Below are positions 31,465-42,402 of a DNA stretch of 64,000 bases, one piece after another. A model generated the notes under the pieces. It searched no databases. It saw only the letters and a list, made by a program, of their open reading frames with translations, and was not told the DNA's origin. Location of the stretch: contig NC_070614.1 of the NCBI RefSeq assembly GCF_027172205.1, forward strand, positions 42,523,001 through 42,587,000. Reading direction: 5' to 3'. The translations under genes were made by a program, and so were the position numbers. Every line of letters begins with the position of its first letter. Within the stretch, counting starts at the first letter, position 1. Source of the stretch: Podarcis raffonei. Its lineage: Eukaryota; Chordata; Lepidosauria; Squamata; Lacertidae.

Positions 31465-31639
31465 GGGACAGTTAGAAATTTTCATTTTATTTTTAACTTG
31501 CTGTCCTTTTGAAGCAAGTGCTGACTGCAAAGTGAAGCTATGTTTTATTCTATGGCACGGGTGGGGGGGGGGCGAGGAATGAAGTCTGACATGGTGACGG
31601 GAGATTGGAGAATCAAGCTTAAGGTAGAGATTGTAAGAT

Positions 31640-32110
31640 CTTAAGGTGGAGAGTGAGCTGTTAGTAAGACCAAGAACAGTCAGTATTGTAAAAACACTGT
31701 TGGACACCCCATTGACTGTTGGCATCTTGCATCAATTACTGGATCAGCAACTAAAAGAGATCAGAGCTGAGATGGATAAGACGGTGAATGAAAATGGACC
31801 AGAGAATGATGAGGTTAAAGAAGACACAGAACATTTGGAGAATTGATAAAGCACTGCCAGAACAGCAGAGTGGAATGGTAAAGCTGGAGGCAGTAAACAA
31901 TGAAATGGAGAGAATCTTCACACAGGTGACTGGAGGAGTGAAACAGGCAAGTGGTGTAGTCATGATGTTGGAGAAGTGGAATGAAACTATGGACGGAGAG
32001 ATTAAAAAGCATTCTAGAGCTGAGAGAGAAAGGATTTGGAGTGAAATTTGGAGTGAAATTAGATGCAAAAGCTATTAAGCTTCTGGCAATTTCCCTGGAG
32101 AAAGAATGGA
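31640..32110 (+). repeat. Possible L1 ORF1-like coiled-coil remnant
   Basis: Broken plus-strand frames are rich in K, E, Q and L (for example LLDQQLKEIRAEMDKTVNEN and VKLEAVNNEMERIF). This is the texture of a LINE ORF1 coiled coil. No defining domain is present, so the call is weak. Confidence 0.35.
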
Positions 32111-32423
32111 AGAAGAAGAAATGGAAGGAACTTCTTTTTTTTCTAAATTAGGATGAAAAATCATGGCAGACAGGAAATGGGATCAGAATATACAGAAATG
32201 GGTGTGGATTAATGAATTAATGAATATACAACAATTAAATAAATATGGATTGCTGTTTTAAGATATGACCACATTAAGTACACTCATGTGTGAATACAGT
32301 TGAAGGATTTATTGTTTATCAACATGGGGAAAGTGTTGTTGAAGCTTTTGGATCAAAGGTTGTTTTTTTGACTAGCTTTTTACACAAAATATCTGAAAAC
32401 CTTTGTCATTTCATATATTGATT

Positions 32424-32718
32424 CAGAGCAGAACAATTTCTTTGTTCATTGCATGCATGCATATCTAAATCAGGGAATGGGGGAGGGGTTGCCAGCCACA
32501 CAGTACAAATGGTTGCTTGAATAAGAAAGTAGGAAAGAACAATGGAGTTGGACAATGGTTTCCCCACCCATCTCGTCATCTTGGAGCCTGGTTTGGTGGC
32601 CATGAAAGCCAGAACCACAATGGTGATTTTGGTCAATATGCAAGAAACTGCCACAGAGAAGATCATGCCAAAAGCAGTTTGTCGAAGGAGGCATGACAAT
32701 GCTTCAGGCGGGCCAATG
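32424..32718 (-). pseudogene. Orphan V2R exon 6 fragment
   Basis: The minus strand encodes [60 protein letters not shown], then [13 protein letters not shown]. This is the middle of the seven-helix exon (about helices 3-4). Both sides are lost and no other V2R exon lies with it, so it is a relic pseudogene between V2R-2 and V2R-3. Confidence 0.9.
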
Positions 32719-32839
32719 AGAGGATGCAGAGAATTAGAAATCATTTGCTGAACAGTGAAAAGGAATCTTAGCTCATTTGCATAAAACCTGGACATAAAAA
32801 TACATCAATCTCATATGAAGGTGGGGAAGTTACTGAGAG

Positions 32840-33270
32840 AGATTATTTTTTTAATAGGATATTTATTAAGATTTTTTAAAGTATTACAATAAAGTGAAAA
32901 AGAAGAAAAAACAGATAAATAACAAAAATACAGAATAAAGAAAATTAAAAACACATAACTTTTCAGTTGCTTATTTTCCTTTAACTTGTTTCCCAGACCT
33001 CCTCATACCTCCCTTTTTTGTATTCCACCACAAATTGTTGATTCAGCAAATCCTTACCATTATATTATTACCTATTTATAATCCTTTTTTTTCATATTCT
33101 CTTAAAGCATTACAGCTGGTAACCACTTAATTTCAATCCAACATCATTCTAACATTCATTAATTTTACAATATTTCTGTAGATAGTCTTTAAATTTTTTC
33201 CAGTCTTCTTCCACCGACTCTTCTCCCTGGTCTCGGAGAGAGATTATACTGGAATACTATTTTTTTTTAT
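32840..33270 (-). mobile_element. L1 LINE 3' end remnant
   Basis: Read on the minus strand, it holds a short decayed ORF2 end, then a T-rich 3' region ending CTTAATAAATATCCTATT and A-runs. The tail style is that of squamate L1 elements. It is truncated and non-coding. Confidence 0.5.
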
Positions 33271-33389
33271 TTCACCTTGGATAAATGTTCCTAAACTTAC
33301 ATTAAACATTTTAAGTTGATTATTGGGTAGTACTGAATGGCACCCAAACTAAACGGAATTGTATAAAATGCTAAAGTGCTGTTTCAAAA

Positions 33390-33660
33390 TCCCAAATCAC
33401 TGCAAGAAGTGAGGTTACAGGGAACCAGCCAAAGGGCCTTCTCGGTAGTGGCACCCGCCTCATGGAACACCCTCCCATCAGATGTCAAGGAAATAAACAA
33501 CAACCCGACTTTTAGAAGACATCTGAAGGCAGCCCTGTTTAGAGAGTTTTTTAATGTTTGGAGTTTTATTCTTTATTTAATGGTTTGTTGAAAGTTGCCC
33601 AGAGTGGCTGGGGAAACCCAGCCAGATGGGCGGGGTAGAAATAATAAATTATTATTATTA
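33390..33660 (+). mobile_element. L2-clade LINE, 3' end fragment
   Basis: It encodes [35 protein letters not shown] and [16 protein letters not shown]. The 3' end is CTGGGGAAACCCAGCCAGAT followed by (ATT)n. It is a short 5'-truncated copy of the family seen at 0.9-1.46 kb. Confidence 0.85.
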
Positions 33661-33818
33661 CTTATTGGGATCAAGTTTAATAGAAGTAAAGAATATTGCT
33701 GGCTACAATATTCCAAGGGACACTTTGATGCATTATTTTCCTGCCTTCATGGGATCATCAGAGCTGACTTCATGGAAGCATGGCTCATTCACTTAACAGC
33801 AGCTCATGTGGCTTTTTG

Positions 33819-34000
33819 TAATCCGTCGTTACATATTTTTAGGCATGAGAAAAAGATGTTTCTCTGTAACCAGGCTATTGACTGATGTTTATTTTATACT
33901 TTGTGTTCTCATTTTGTATTTTTCTGTTGTGCATTTTCCTGTAAACTTTGGCTGAAGGGTGGAATAAAGATTAAATAAAGAGCTGTAATAATAAAATGAA
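33819..34000 (+). mobile_element. L2-like 3' remnant downstream of V2R-3
   Basis: It is homologous to 3764-3930 beside V2R-1. Homology between the two units begins here at its left edge (GTTACAT). It carries TTTATT near 33888, a possible minus-strand poly(A) signal for V2R-3. Confidence 0.55.
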
Positions 34001-34135
34001 ATTCTTTAATGGGATCATCCTAAGTGAGTACATGGAAATCAAGGCCCATTCTCTGACAGAAGCTTTCTGTGATCTTGGAGGGTATGTCACTCATTACTAA
34101 TAAAAGATATTTGAATGCAATGGGCTTCAGTTAGG

Positions 34136-35049
34136 TCAGCTAGGCTGATTCTTTGTTGTCCTAATTAACTGTCTCTTGGTATTCAGTTCAGGCCTCAGTA
34201 AAATGATATAGCATTTGGGGAAAAAGATGCACCCCAGTAAGCCCAAACTGGAGGCCAAGATGGAGAAGATCTCCACAGCCACCATGTATTTTCCTTTTGT
34301 GCTCAGGTAGGTTGGGACAAAGGACAGCCAAACACTGCAGAAGACCAGCATGCTGAATGTAATGAACTTGGCTTCATTAAAGCTGTCAGGCAACCTCCGA
34401 GCAAGAAAAGCCACAATAAAGCTGACAGAAGCCAAGAAGCCCATGTAGCCCAACACAAAGTAAAACATAAGGACTGACCCCTCATTACAGAGCAGAACCA
34501 TTTCTTTTATCATTGTATTCATGTCTAAATCAGGGAAAGGGGGAAAAGTTGCCAGCCACACAGTACAAATGGTGGCTTGAATAAGAAAGCTGGAAAGTAC
34601 AATGGTGTTGGACAATGGTTTTCCCACCCATCTCCTCATCTTGGATCCTGGCTTGGTGGCCATGAAAGCCAGAACCACAATGATGGTTTTGGCCAATATG
34701 CAAGAAACTGCCACAGAGAAGATCATGCCAAAAGCACTTTGTCGAAGGAGGCATGTCAGTGCTCCAGGCTGGCCAATGAATAGCAAAACACAAAGGAAGG
34801 AAAGCAAGAGGGAGATGAGGAGAGTGTAGGTGAGGTTCCGGTTGTTGGCCTTGACTATGGGAGTATCCATGTGCTTCAGGAATATTCCAAGAACCAAAGC
34901 AGTGAGGAGAGAAAATGAGAGAGCCAAAGAGGACAAAATTATGCCCAAAGGTTCTCCATAAGACAAGAAAGTTATTTGTTTTGGAAGGCATCTATCCTGG
35001 TCATGGTTTGGATACTGGTCCCCAGGGCATTCAAAACAATCATCCATGT
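34136..35049 (-). CDS. V2R-3 exon 6 (seven-transmembrane exon)
   Basis: It begins [20 protein letters not shown] after TTTTTCAG and encodes the seven helices, with [20 protein letters not shown] and [13 protein letters not shown], ending KNQPS. It is open. It is far more conserved among V2R-1/2/3 than exon 3. Confidence 0.95.
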
Positions 35050-38000
35050 CTGAAAAAGAAAAGAAAGAGTTATCTACCTGGAAATCCATTCTGCCATGCT
35101 TGGTGGAAATTATGTATTTTACAGCCTTGAATTAGGATGCGTAGAACAGTTGTAAAAAACACATCCTTATATTTAGAGGTAATATTCAGCTTTGATTGCC
35201 AAGCAATCTACATCCTGGGTCAATGTCAAGAAGGTAGCAGTCTACAGGTCTGAAGTTTTATTCCTAACATCCACTATCTGGCTAGCTGGTTTGCCAGCTC
35301 CTTCCATCCCTAGGCAGTGTGATAGCTTGAATCCTTTTGATGGTGGTACATAGCTGACAACACATGAGACCTTTGTTAGCATGCCAACACTGGCTAGTCC
35401 TCTATTACCAAGCCAGATTCAAGGTCCCTGTGCTAATTTACAACCACTCAACTCAGGTCAAGATTATTAAAGGAACAGCCTGAACCCTTCTATTCCAGCT
35501 TGATGATTGAGGTAATCCATAAGAGAATTGCTTTTCTTGAGGTTTTGGCACCACATCTTTATTGTTATAGGACCCAGTCTTTTGGAACATGCTTTCAATA
35601 GTGAATCAGAAGGCATCTTGTATAGTAAACTTTAGATATCTGAAAACTTTTTCCCCCCTGTCAAGCATATGGAGAAAATTAAGAAAATATATTCTTTAGG
35701 AATTAGTTGGTGATCTGCCCTTTTGTTGCTTTTTAAACCCTCCTCTGGGTTAATGTATTTGGCTGTTAACTAAAAGATTGGAAATTTGTGCCATTGTATA
35801 TATACTTGCATGTTTTTTGTGTCTACATGTGCATGTCTGTCTGCCTCTGTGAATTTTTGTTGTTTTTGTAAACTACTTTGATATTTTTAATGAAATTGTA
35901 CTATGCAAGTGGTTTTTATGAATGAACATATAAATAATATGCCTGGCTCTTATAAAACTCCTACCCAATCCCATCTCTCCCATGTTATTCAGATTTGTAC
36001 ACCAAATACAAATCTCAGTGGTGAGATCAAGCAAGATCCTGATATAGCTTTTGAAGAGTTCACAGTTTATTTCCTACCCTTCTGGATTGTGATCTTCCCT
36101 TCTGGACATGGAAGACAATCATAGCAGCAAGAAGGCTTCCCTTCCTTCTTGGTCCGACTGTAACCTAAATGACAATTCTCATTGCACACAGAAGGAGGTG
36201 GTGTCTGTACATAAATAAAAGAGATAATAGTTTCATGGAGTGCATCTCCGGGGCACAGGAAAGGTGGTGAAATACACAGTTTAGAAATACGACAATAATA
36301 TAGGAAAATGCTCCCCCCCCCCCAGAGAGCACCTTTTATGGAGAGAGAATTAGAGAGAAACCTCCTAGAATGTAATGTTAATGTTTTGTCAAAAATGTAT
36401 AAGATGCTATTAGAATGGGAAACAAAAGATGAACAAGTGAAATCTTCAATGATACATTGGGCAATGGATATTGGTCATAATGAGGTAAAAGGTAAAGGAC
36501 CTCTGGACGGTTAAGTCCAGTCAAAGGCGACTATGGGGTTGTGGCGCTAATCTCATTTTCAGGCCAAGGAAGCCGGCGTTTGTCCCCATACAGCTTTCCA
36601 GGTCGTGTGGGAAGCATGACTAAACTGGGAGCGATTGTGAATAATGATATAAAGTTTGCAGCTTTTTATAATTACAGGGGAAATCATATTAAAATGATGT
36701 ATAGATGGTACTTAAGACTCAATTTGTTTGCCAAAATGTACAAATCTGAATTTAGTATCTGATGGAAATGTAAAGAACAAGAAGATACCTTTCTCCATAT
36801 GTGGTGGACTTGTAATAAGGCAAAAGCCTACAGGGAAATGATATACAGTGGTACCTCTGAATACGCACACCTCTGGTTGCGTATCCTTCGGGTTACGCAC
36901 GTGGCAGACCCGGAAATATTTTTCTGGGCTTTGCCATGCGTGCATGCGCAGAAGCACTCAACACGCCATGCACATGCACAAAAGCACTCTACGTGCAGCA
37001 CACATGTGCAGAACAGGCACCTCTGGTTGCAAATTCCTTGGGATCCGACCAGAGCTCCAGCACAGATCCCATGCGCAACCGGAGGTGCCATTGTATAATG
37101 AGTTGAAAAAAAATGTTTAAGTTAACCTTTATTAAGATACCAGAGACATTTCTTTTGGGAATAATGGGATTAAAGTTACCTAATGTATTGATGTATGCGA
37201 CCACTGCTGCCAGAATGTTATATGCCCAAAGATGGAAAAAAGGAAATGTCCCAATAAAAGAAGAAGGGTTACGGAAACTAATGGGCTATGCAGAAATGGC
37301 AAAACTCACGGGAAGAATAAGAAATCGGGAAGATCAAGCTTTTAAGACACAATGAAATTCATTTATAGTATATTTACAAAGTTATTGTAAACAAATTAAG
37401 ACAGTAGCAGGTTAATGTAAACAATGTGCAATGAAAACAACAACAACAGCAGCAGTAGCAGCAGCAACAACATATAAATAACACACATGGTAAGTAACAA
37501 ATTTGTATAATTTGGACATGAAGTAACTAAAATATCTTAGAACACTGTCCGGTGTTGATTGTTCTAATTCTCTGTGTTTCATACAATCTTTTAATATTTC
37601 TTGCTTCCAGTGTTGACTCCCCCCGCCCATATGTTTCAGCTTTAATATTTGTTTTCGATGGTGACCTTTGACTGGCCAGGTTCTAAACCTATTAGTTTAC
37701 ATGCTAGGTTCCTGTGAGCAGTATCTTACAATATCACTACTTTAGAGACTAAAATAATGAAGCAATATTTCTTGAACTTTTTCCAGAACACTGGAGGTCC
37801 TCCAGTTATAGGCATCCTCCATGCCTGCTTTTTTTAAAGATTACTTTTTAAAATTATTTTACTAATATAGTAATGATTCAGTCAGTATTTGGCTTAATTA
37901 TTTTGATTCAAGTATGCATTTCAGTGCATAAATTCATGTTCCCAGAGGTTTTCAGCTGTTTGTTCATCTCCCAATGTTCCTTGCCATTTTTGCAATAACT

Positions 38001-41000
38001 GCTTTGGAGGGTTATTTAGGTTGGTGAAATGGCTCCAGATAAGTGCAATGGCAATGGGTCTTCTAACCAAGTCTATATGGATGTTCTACTAAATCTAGAC
38101 AAGACTTGAGGAGACATCATTTTTAACATTGAAGAAAGGATGGAAGATACTATAAAACGGGATATACCTGGTTGAAGCTGCTGGGCCATATAATGGCATC
38201 ATCATGAATTCTGAGCCCCTTTTCTTGGTGAATCTGTGGGTCCACTTTTCCAACTTTGACTCTAAGAAAGGACTCATTTGGGAATGTGACCCAGTTGATA
38301 ATATCAAAGCCAGCTAATAACGCTCCCTTTTGGTCAAAGGAAATTTCTTCTCCGGAACTATTGTTGAAGGAGACACTTCTCAGAAAGTGTTGGAGCTAAA
38401 TTGCGGATGGGGAACCATAATGAAGATCTACAAAATGATTCCTTAATGAGATCATAGTTTACCTCTGAGATCTTTGATTCATAATTTATTTAAACTATAT
38501 CAGCTGACCAATTGGTTCAACCTAAATACCTATGTGCCAAAACCTGATGTCCAATGTGATGTGCACTGTGGGACGGGTACTGATGTGTCTTTTGATTTAT
38601 CTTCTGGTTTGTGGTGTTGGATATTGTTTCAGCTAGGTGAAGAGTGAAGCGCAGGGAATGGTGGCACCTACCTTAATCTCCTCCTTAAGGAATGTGTCTC
38701 GGGAAAGCTGACAGGGGGATGCACGGTTTGGGTCTGGAAGACATTGTAGGGATGCACAGAACTCACATGAAAAGTTTGTGTTGCTAAATAGGGATGAGAT
38801 GAGCTTGGATTCCTAAAGCTTAGAAGTTAGCAGAGGACAAATAGCCATTTCAGGATTGCTTGAAATAAGTAAAGTCTGAGAATGTTGCATAGAGAGGGAG
38901 ACCGAGGAAAGGCAGTGGAGAGAAATGAAGGAACAAGTGACACACACTGGAGGTACTGGGGACAATCAGTAGAATTCCCTTTAAGGAAAACTGGACATGG
39001 CACCCAGTGTCAAACCAGAAAGTGCAAAAATTAAGAGAGTCATTCTGGAATGCTTATAGTGAGACAAACCTTTTGTTCCTTGCATATATGATGATTGCCC
39101 TCAGTAGTAATAAATGTGCTCAGCCTCAGAGGATACAATTTAAGGAATTCAAATCTTTGTCAATTTTAATATTGGGGGGTCAAATTCTGGAATCAGCTAG
39201 GGTCAATAGCAAAACTTCCTGAAAGGGGTATAAGGGTTGCATGTGAAAAATTACTTGAAGAATTCATAAGACCTAATCAGACAAAGTGGCAATGAGGGTA
39301 GGTATCACACTTCAGAATAAAAACAACATTCCATCCATTAAGTTGGATGCAATTATATTTTCTCATCAACAAAAGATCTGCAAAACTAGAGGCCACCTTT
39401 AGCTTAGTGCTAGAATATGATATATAACATTTGCATTAATAGGATCAAAATTTTACCTGCCATGGATGTTGCTTCAGATAGTCCAATGTTATTCCATTTG
39501 TCATTGCTCTAATTTTGAACGTGGAGCATTGCATGGCATGCAAAGCATGTGCCACGGTATATAGAGCATTGTAGACACTGTAGCTTTGGGCAGTCATGCT
39601 CATTTCAAAAACAGAACCAGGAAGGCTGTCAACCTTCTCCTCCCCAGTGCATGATTCCTTGAGTTCCTTATCTAAAGAAGCACTGGAGAAAGAACAGATG
39701 AATGCCTGTTCCCAAAAAACCCGGAGAAAGCTGTCTTCTCTTTTGGAGGCAGGGTTTCTCATCTGAACAAATTTCTGGAATCCTGCAAGTTCCTTTGAGG
39801 AAACTGCCAAGGAGAGAGCACCATGGATAAAATCAATTTCCCAGCCTCTTTGAAAGGGGATGGAAGTGAATTCCATCTGTGCCGTCATTATCCAGACTTT
39901 TGATGCGGCATGCATTGGTATATCATGTAATACTGCAACCATTGGCATCATTCTCAATACCATAATGCTGTCAATCTCACCATTAACAACCACAGCATTG
40001 GCAGTGCTTCCCATAATAACACGGATTGTTTCAGAACCATCAGCCACCATTTCATTGAACTCTCCAGAAAACTTAAGTTTAGGAAATCTTCCTATAAAAT
40101 CAAAGCAGATACCCCTCTGAGCAAACATGGGAAGAATATTTTGTACAAATTGCTCTCCAGTATCATCATTCTGTGAAACCACCCCAATCCACAACCAGCT
40201 GAAATGCAGGAGAAGTTGGAGTATCCCATTGTACTGATGAGTCCCATCTGGGAACATCCAGTGGGAGAAAAGAGTTTGTACATTGTTTTCCATCATGGGA
40301 GAAGAGCCGTAGATGAGCTAAAAGTAAGGACAAATGGGAAAAGAAAAGTGGTAACGAATTGTGTTATGACCTATCACCACATCTTAAAAAACTGCTTCAG
40401 GCAGTATCAAAAATCTCTATTTTCTTGAGGCCATAATTCTTTTGTCCTTGAGGTCTATGATGCACCTCCAATTTTTAAAGATGGCTAAGTCCTCAACTGA
40501 TCAATTAACAACGTTCAAGCTGAACGCATATCATCAAATCCAAGTGTACATGTTTTCATCTCTGCCCGTGCTCCATGCACACATCTTACCTGGGGCATCT
40601 TGTACAAATGAAGGATGGTGGCCATCTGGAGACATGAATCTGAGTTCGATCCCCCAATTACAGCTATGGGAGTGTCCTCAACATCACACTTGTAATTAGG
40701 GATGAATCTTCCTTTCCTGGAGAGAACTGCTAGTGAGGCTTGATAGATCCATCTGGCAATGAAATGGCTATTATAGATGTGGAAGCCCAGTGTGTCATTG
40801 GGTAGGATATGTGGGTTTTCATTGATCTCCCTCACAGCAAATGCCAAGGCCAGAATATGCTGGTAGAGTTGTGTCATTGGCCTGTAAGCAGAGTAACATA
40901 TTGTATAACATGTTTATAGAAATAGATTATATGCCGACAGTCCAAGGAAATTTTTTCAGATAGGTAGGCAGGTAGGTAGAGTTGTGTCATTGGCCTGTGA

Positions 41001-42276
41001 GGAGAGTTACATATTGTATAACAGTGTATGTTTACAAAAATCGATGGCATGCCCACAGTTCAAGAAAATTTTTCTAGATAGGTAGGCAGGTAGGTAGGGA
41101 CATGATACCCTCTACAGTCAACTCTTGGCATGGCTTTGAATGCTGTTAATTTACATCCTCTATGAGCAGATGCTTGCAAAACACTCACCATTCCCCTTGC
41201 TATTGTTTTCTGAAAATCTCAGAAGGTAAAAGTGTTCATATTATGTGCATGTCAACATTCACACAAAACTTGCATGAATGAATGAATGTGGATTCAAACT
41301 CCACTGAATGAATATGGATTTAATCCATTGAAATATTTAGAACGCATGAGAAAAATCTCGAACACCTAAGGTTTTTTGATACTGTTTTATGACTCTATTA
41401 TGACTCTGATACTCTAATCGTTTGGAAATGAGAAAACAAATCTACCAGTGCAATGTCATACTGGTATGTGGACCTTTGGTGCATATACGACAACAGAATG
41501 TGACCTAGGGCCATATTTCAAGTAGGAATGTACTTTTGTTTGCAGAAAGTAAGCAGGTATTCCTGCCAACCATACTGCAACTGATGATGACGATGACGAT
41601 GATGGTGATAATAGTAGTCTGCTTAAATGAATTGACAGTGTCTGATCACCCAATCATACAAGTACTGTCCAAAATGTATAAGAAGATCACTTCCAAATAT
41701 GAGTGATTAACCATTTGTGGCAGGTTTGAGAAAAGCCAAAAATGGATTTTCTATGTCCAAAGTATTCCATGGGAAATAGCCTGAAAACCTAAATGAAATG
41801 AAAGTGAACAATCCTGTTTATACTCTCTTGTAATCTTATAATGGATAAATGCTAGTTTTAGACCTGTCTTATATATTGAAATTATGAATGTAAGGTTAGC
41901 AGATCTTGCACAAAGCATTTTGAGAACTTCCCCAGCCCATCATAAACATCTGAAGTATAGAGAAGGAGAAGTGGGAATCATCACCATCTTCTTAGATCAA
42001 CACATATCAAATGCAGACATATACTCATGAAGGATTTAAAAAAACCATTTGAAATACATATGTATATGTAAATTTTTAAAAACCCACAATTCCTTACAAC
42101 ATGTCATCAAATAATTCAGGAGAGGGAGGTTTGTGGAAGGTTAAGATACTTGAAGCTATATAGATTTGAGACATAATGCCACCAATGATAAAATCCCCAG
42201 ATAGATAGTACTGGTGAAGAATTGGAAGTGGATCTCTAATAGAACATAGAGCAATAGGAACCCTGCACATTATCAT
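34136..42276 (-). CDS. V2R-3: vomeronasal type-2 receptor, six-exon gene
   Basis: Exons on the minus strand are 42098-42276, 40590-40881, 39457-40317, 38168-38395, 36078-36204 and 34136-35049; the sum is 2601 bases, 866 residues plus stop. Phases and domains are as in V2R-1. All exons are open with GT-AG boundaries. It lacks the signal-peptide core like V2R-1 and V2R-2. Exon 3 is a patchwork: its ends resemble V2R-2 and its middle V2R-1. The acceptor region of exon 2 is tandemly duplicated, and the upstream flank is expanded into repeats. It is a vomeronasal class C GPCR by family; ligand unknown. Confidence 0.9.
36078..36204 (-). CDS. V2R-3 exon 5 (cysteine-rich linker)
   Basis: This 127-base exon runs [20 protein letters not shown] then [14 protein letters not shown], ending AAG G before GTAGGA. 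Its phases match the other genes. Confidence 0.93.
36486..36630 (-). mobile_element. tRNA-derived SINE fragment
   Basis: Its segments GGTAAAGGACCTCTGGACGG and AAGGCGACTATGGGGTTG are, in reverse, the 3' half of the SINE found whole at 47280-47637. It is 5'-truncated and lies inside the L1 remnant. Confidence 0.78.
36846..37093. mobile_element. TA-flanked MITE (Tc1/mariner-like)
   Basis: The ends are CAGTGGTACCTC and GAGGTGCCATTG, with TA duplications at 36844-36845 and 37094-37095. The internal sequence (GCGTATCC, GGTTACGCAC) differs from the MITE in V2R-1, so it is a related but separate family or subfamily. Confidence 0.78.
38168..38395 (-). CDS. V2R-3 exon 4
   Basis: This 228-base, phase 0 exon runs [39 protein letters not shown], and ends [11 protein letters not shown]. 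The donor is CAG/GTATAT. Confidence 0.93.
39457..40317 (-). CDS. V2R-3 exon 3 (main ligand-binding exon)
   Basis: This 861-base exon begins [14 protein letters not shown] and ends DYLKQHPWQ. Residues near [16 protein letters not shown] match V2R-2, [15 protein letters not shown] and [14 protein letters not shown] match V2R-1, and [20 protein letters not shown] matches V2R-2. It is open. Confidence 0.95.
40590..40881 (-). CDS. V2R-3 exon 2
   Basis: It encodes [40 protein letters not shown] and ends [12 protein letters not shown]. The N-glycosylation site NIT of V2R-1/2 reads NDT here and is kept by the N-x-T rule. The acceptor GCTTACAG is duplicated 113 bases upstream. Confidence 0.93.
40864..41090. 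repeat. Tandem duplication covering the exon 2 acceptor of V2R-3
   Basis: Two copies offset by 113 bases (about 40864-40976 and 40977-41090) each contain GAGTTGTGTCATTGGCCTGT, the first bases of exon 2 plus the acceptor. V2R-1 and V2R-2 have one copy. Confidence 0.78.
42098..42276 (-). CDS. V2R-3 exon 1, lacking a signal-peptide core
   Basis: It encodes [20 protein letters not shown] and ends LFDDM plus two bases before GTAAGG. Leader loss is as in V2R-1 and V2R-2. Confidence 0.75.
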
Positions 42277-42402
42277 TCAAATGTTTTTGCTTCAAAAGCT
42301 CTCACTGGAATGCCCCTTGCCAAAAATTGATCTTCTCAGGGTAAGGAAATCTGCAACCAGTCTGAGAGAGCCTTGGATCTAGCATGAGCTCTGAAGGGCA
42401 CC

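Larger units (their letters stand above)
36340..37480 (+). mobile_element. L1 LINE 3' end in V2R-3 intron 4
   Basis: It has the same decayed ORF2 end as in V2R-1: [20 protein letters not shown], then [13 protein letters not shown] and MFKLTFIK, followed by the shared 3' region. It is split by a SINE fragment (36486-36630) and by a TA-flanked MITE (36846-37093), neither of which is at the site used in the V2R-1 copy. Confidence 0.8.

Noticed and set aside
31788-32078. Charged frame as a possible host coiled-coil gene
   Set aside because: No conserved domain, broken neighbours and repeat surroundings; an L1 ORF1-like remnant is more likely.
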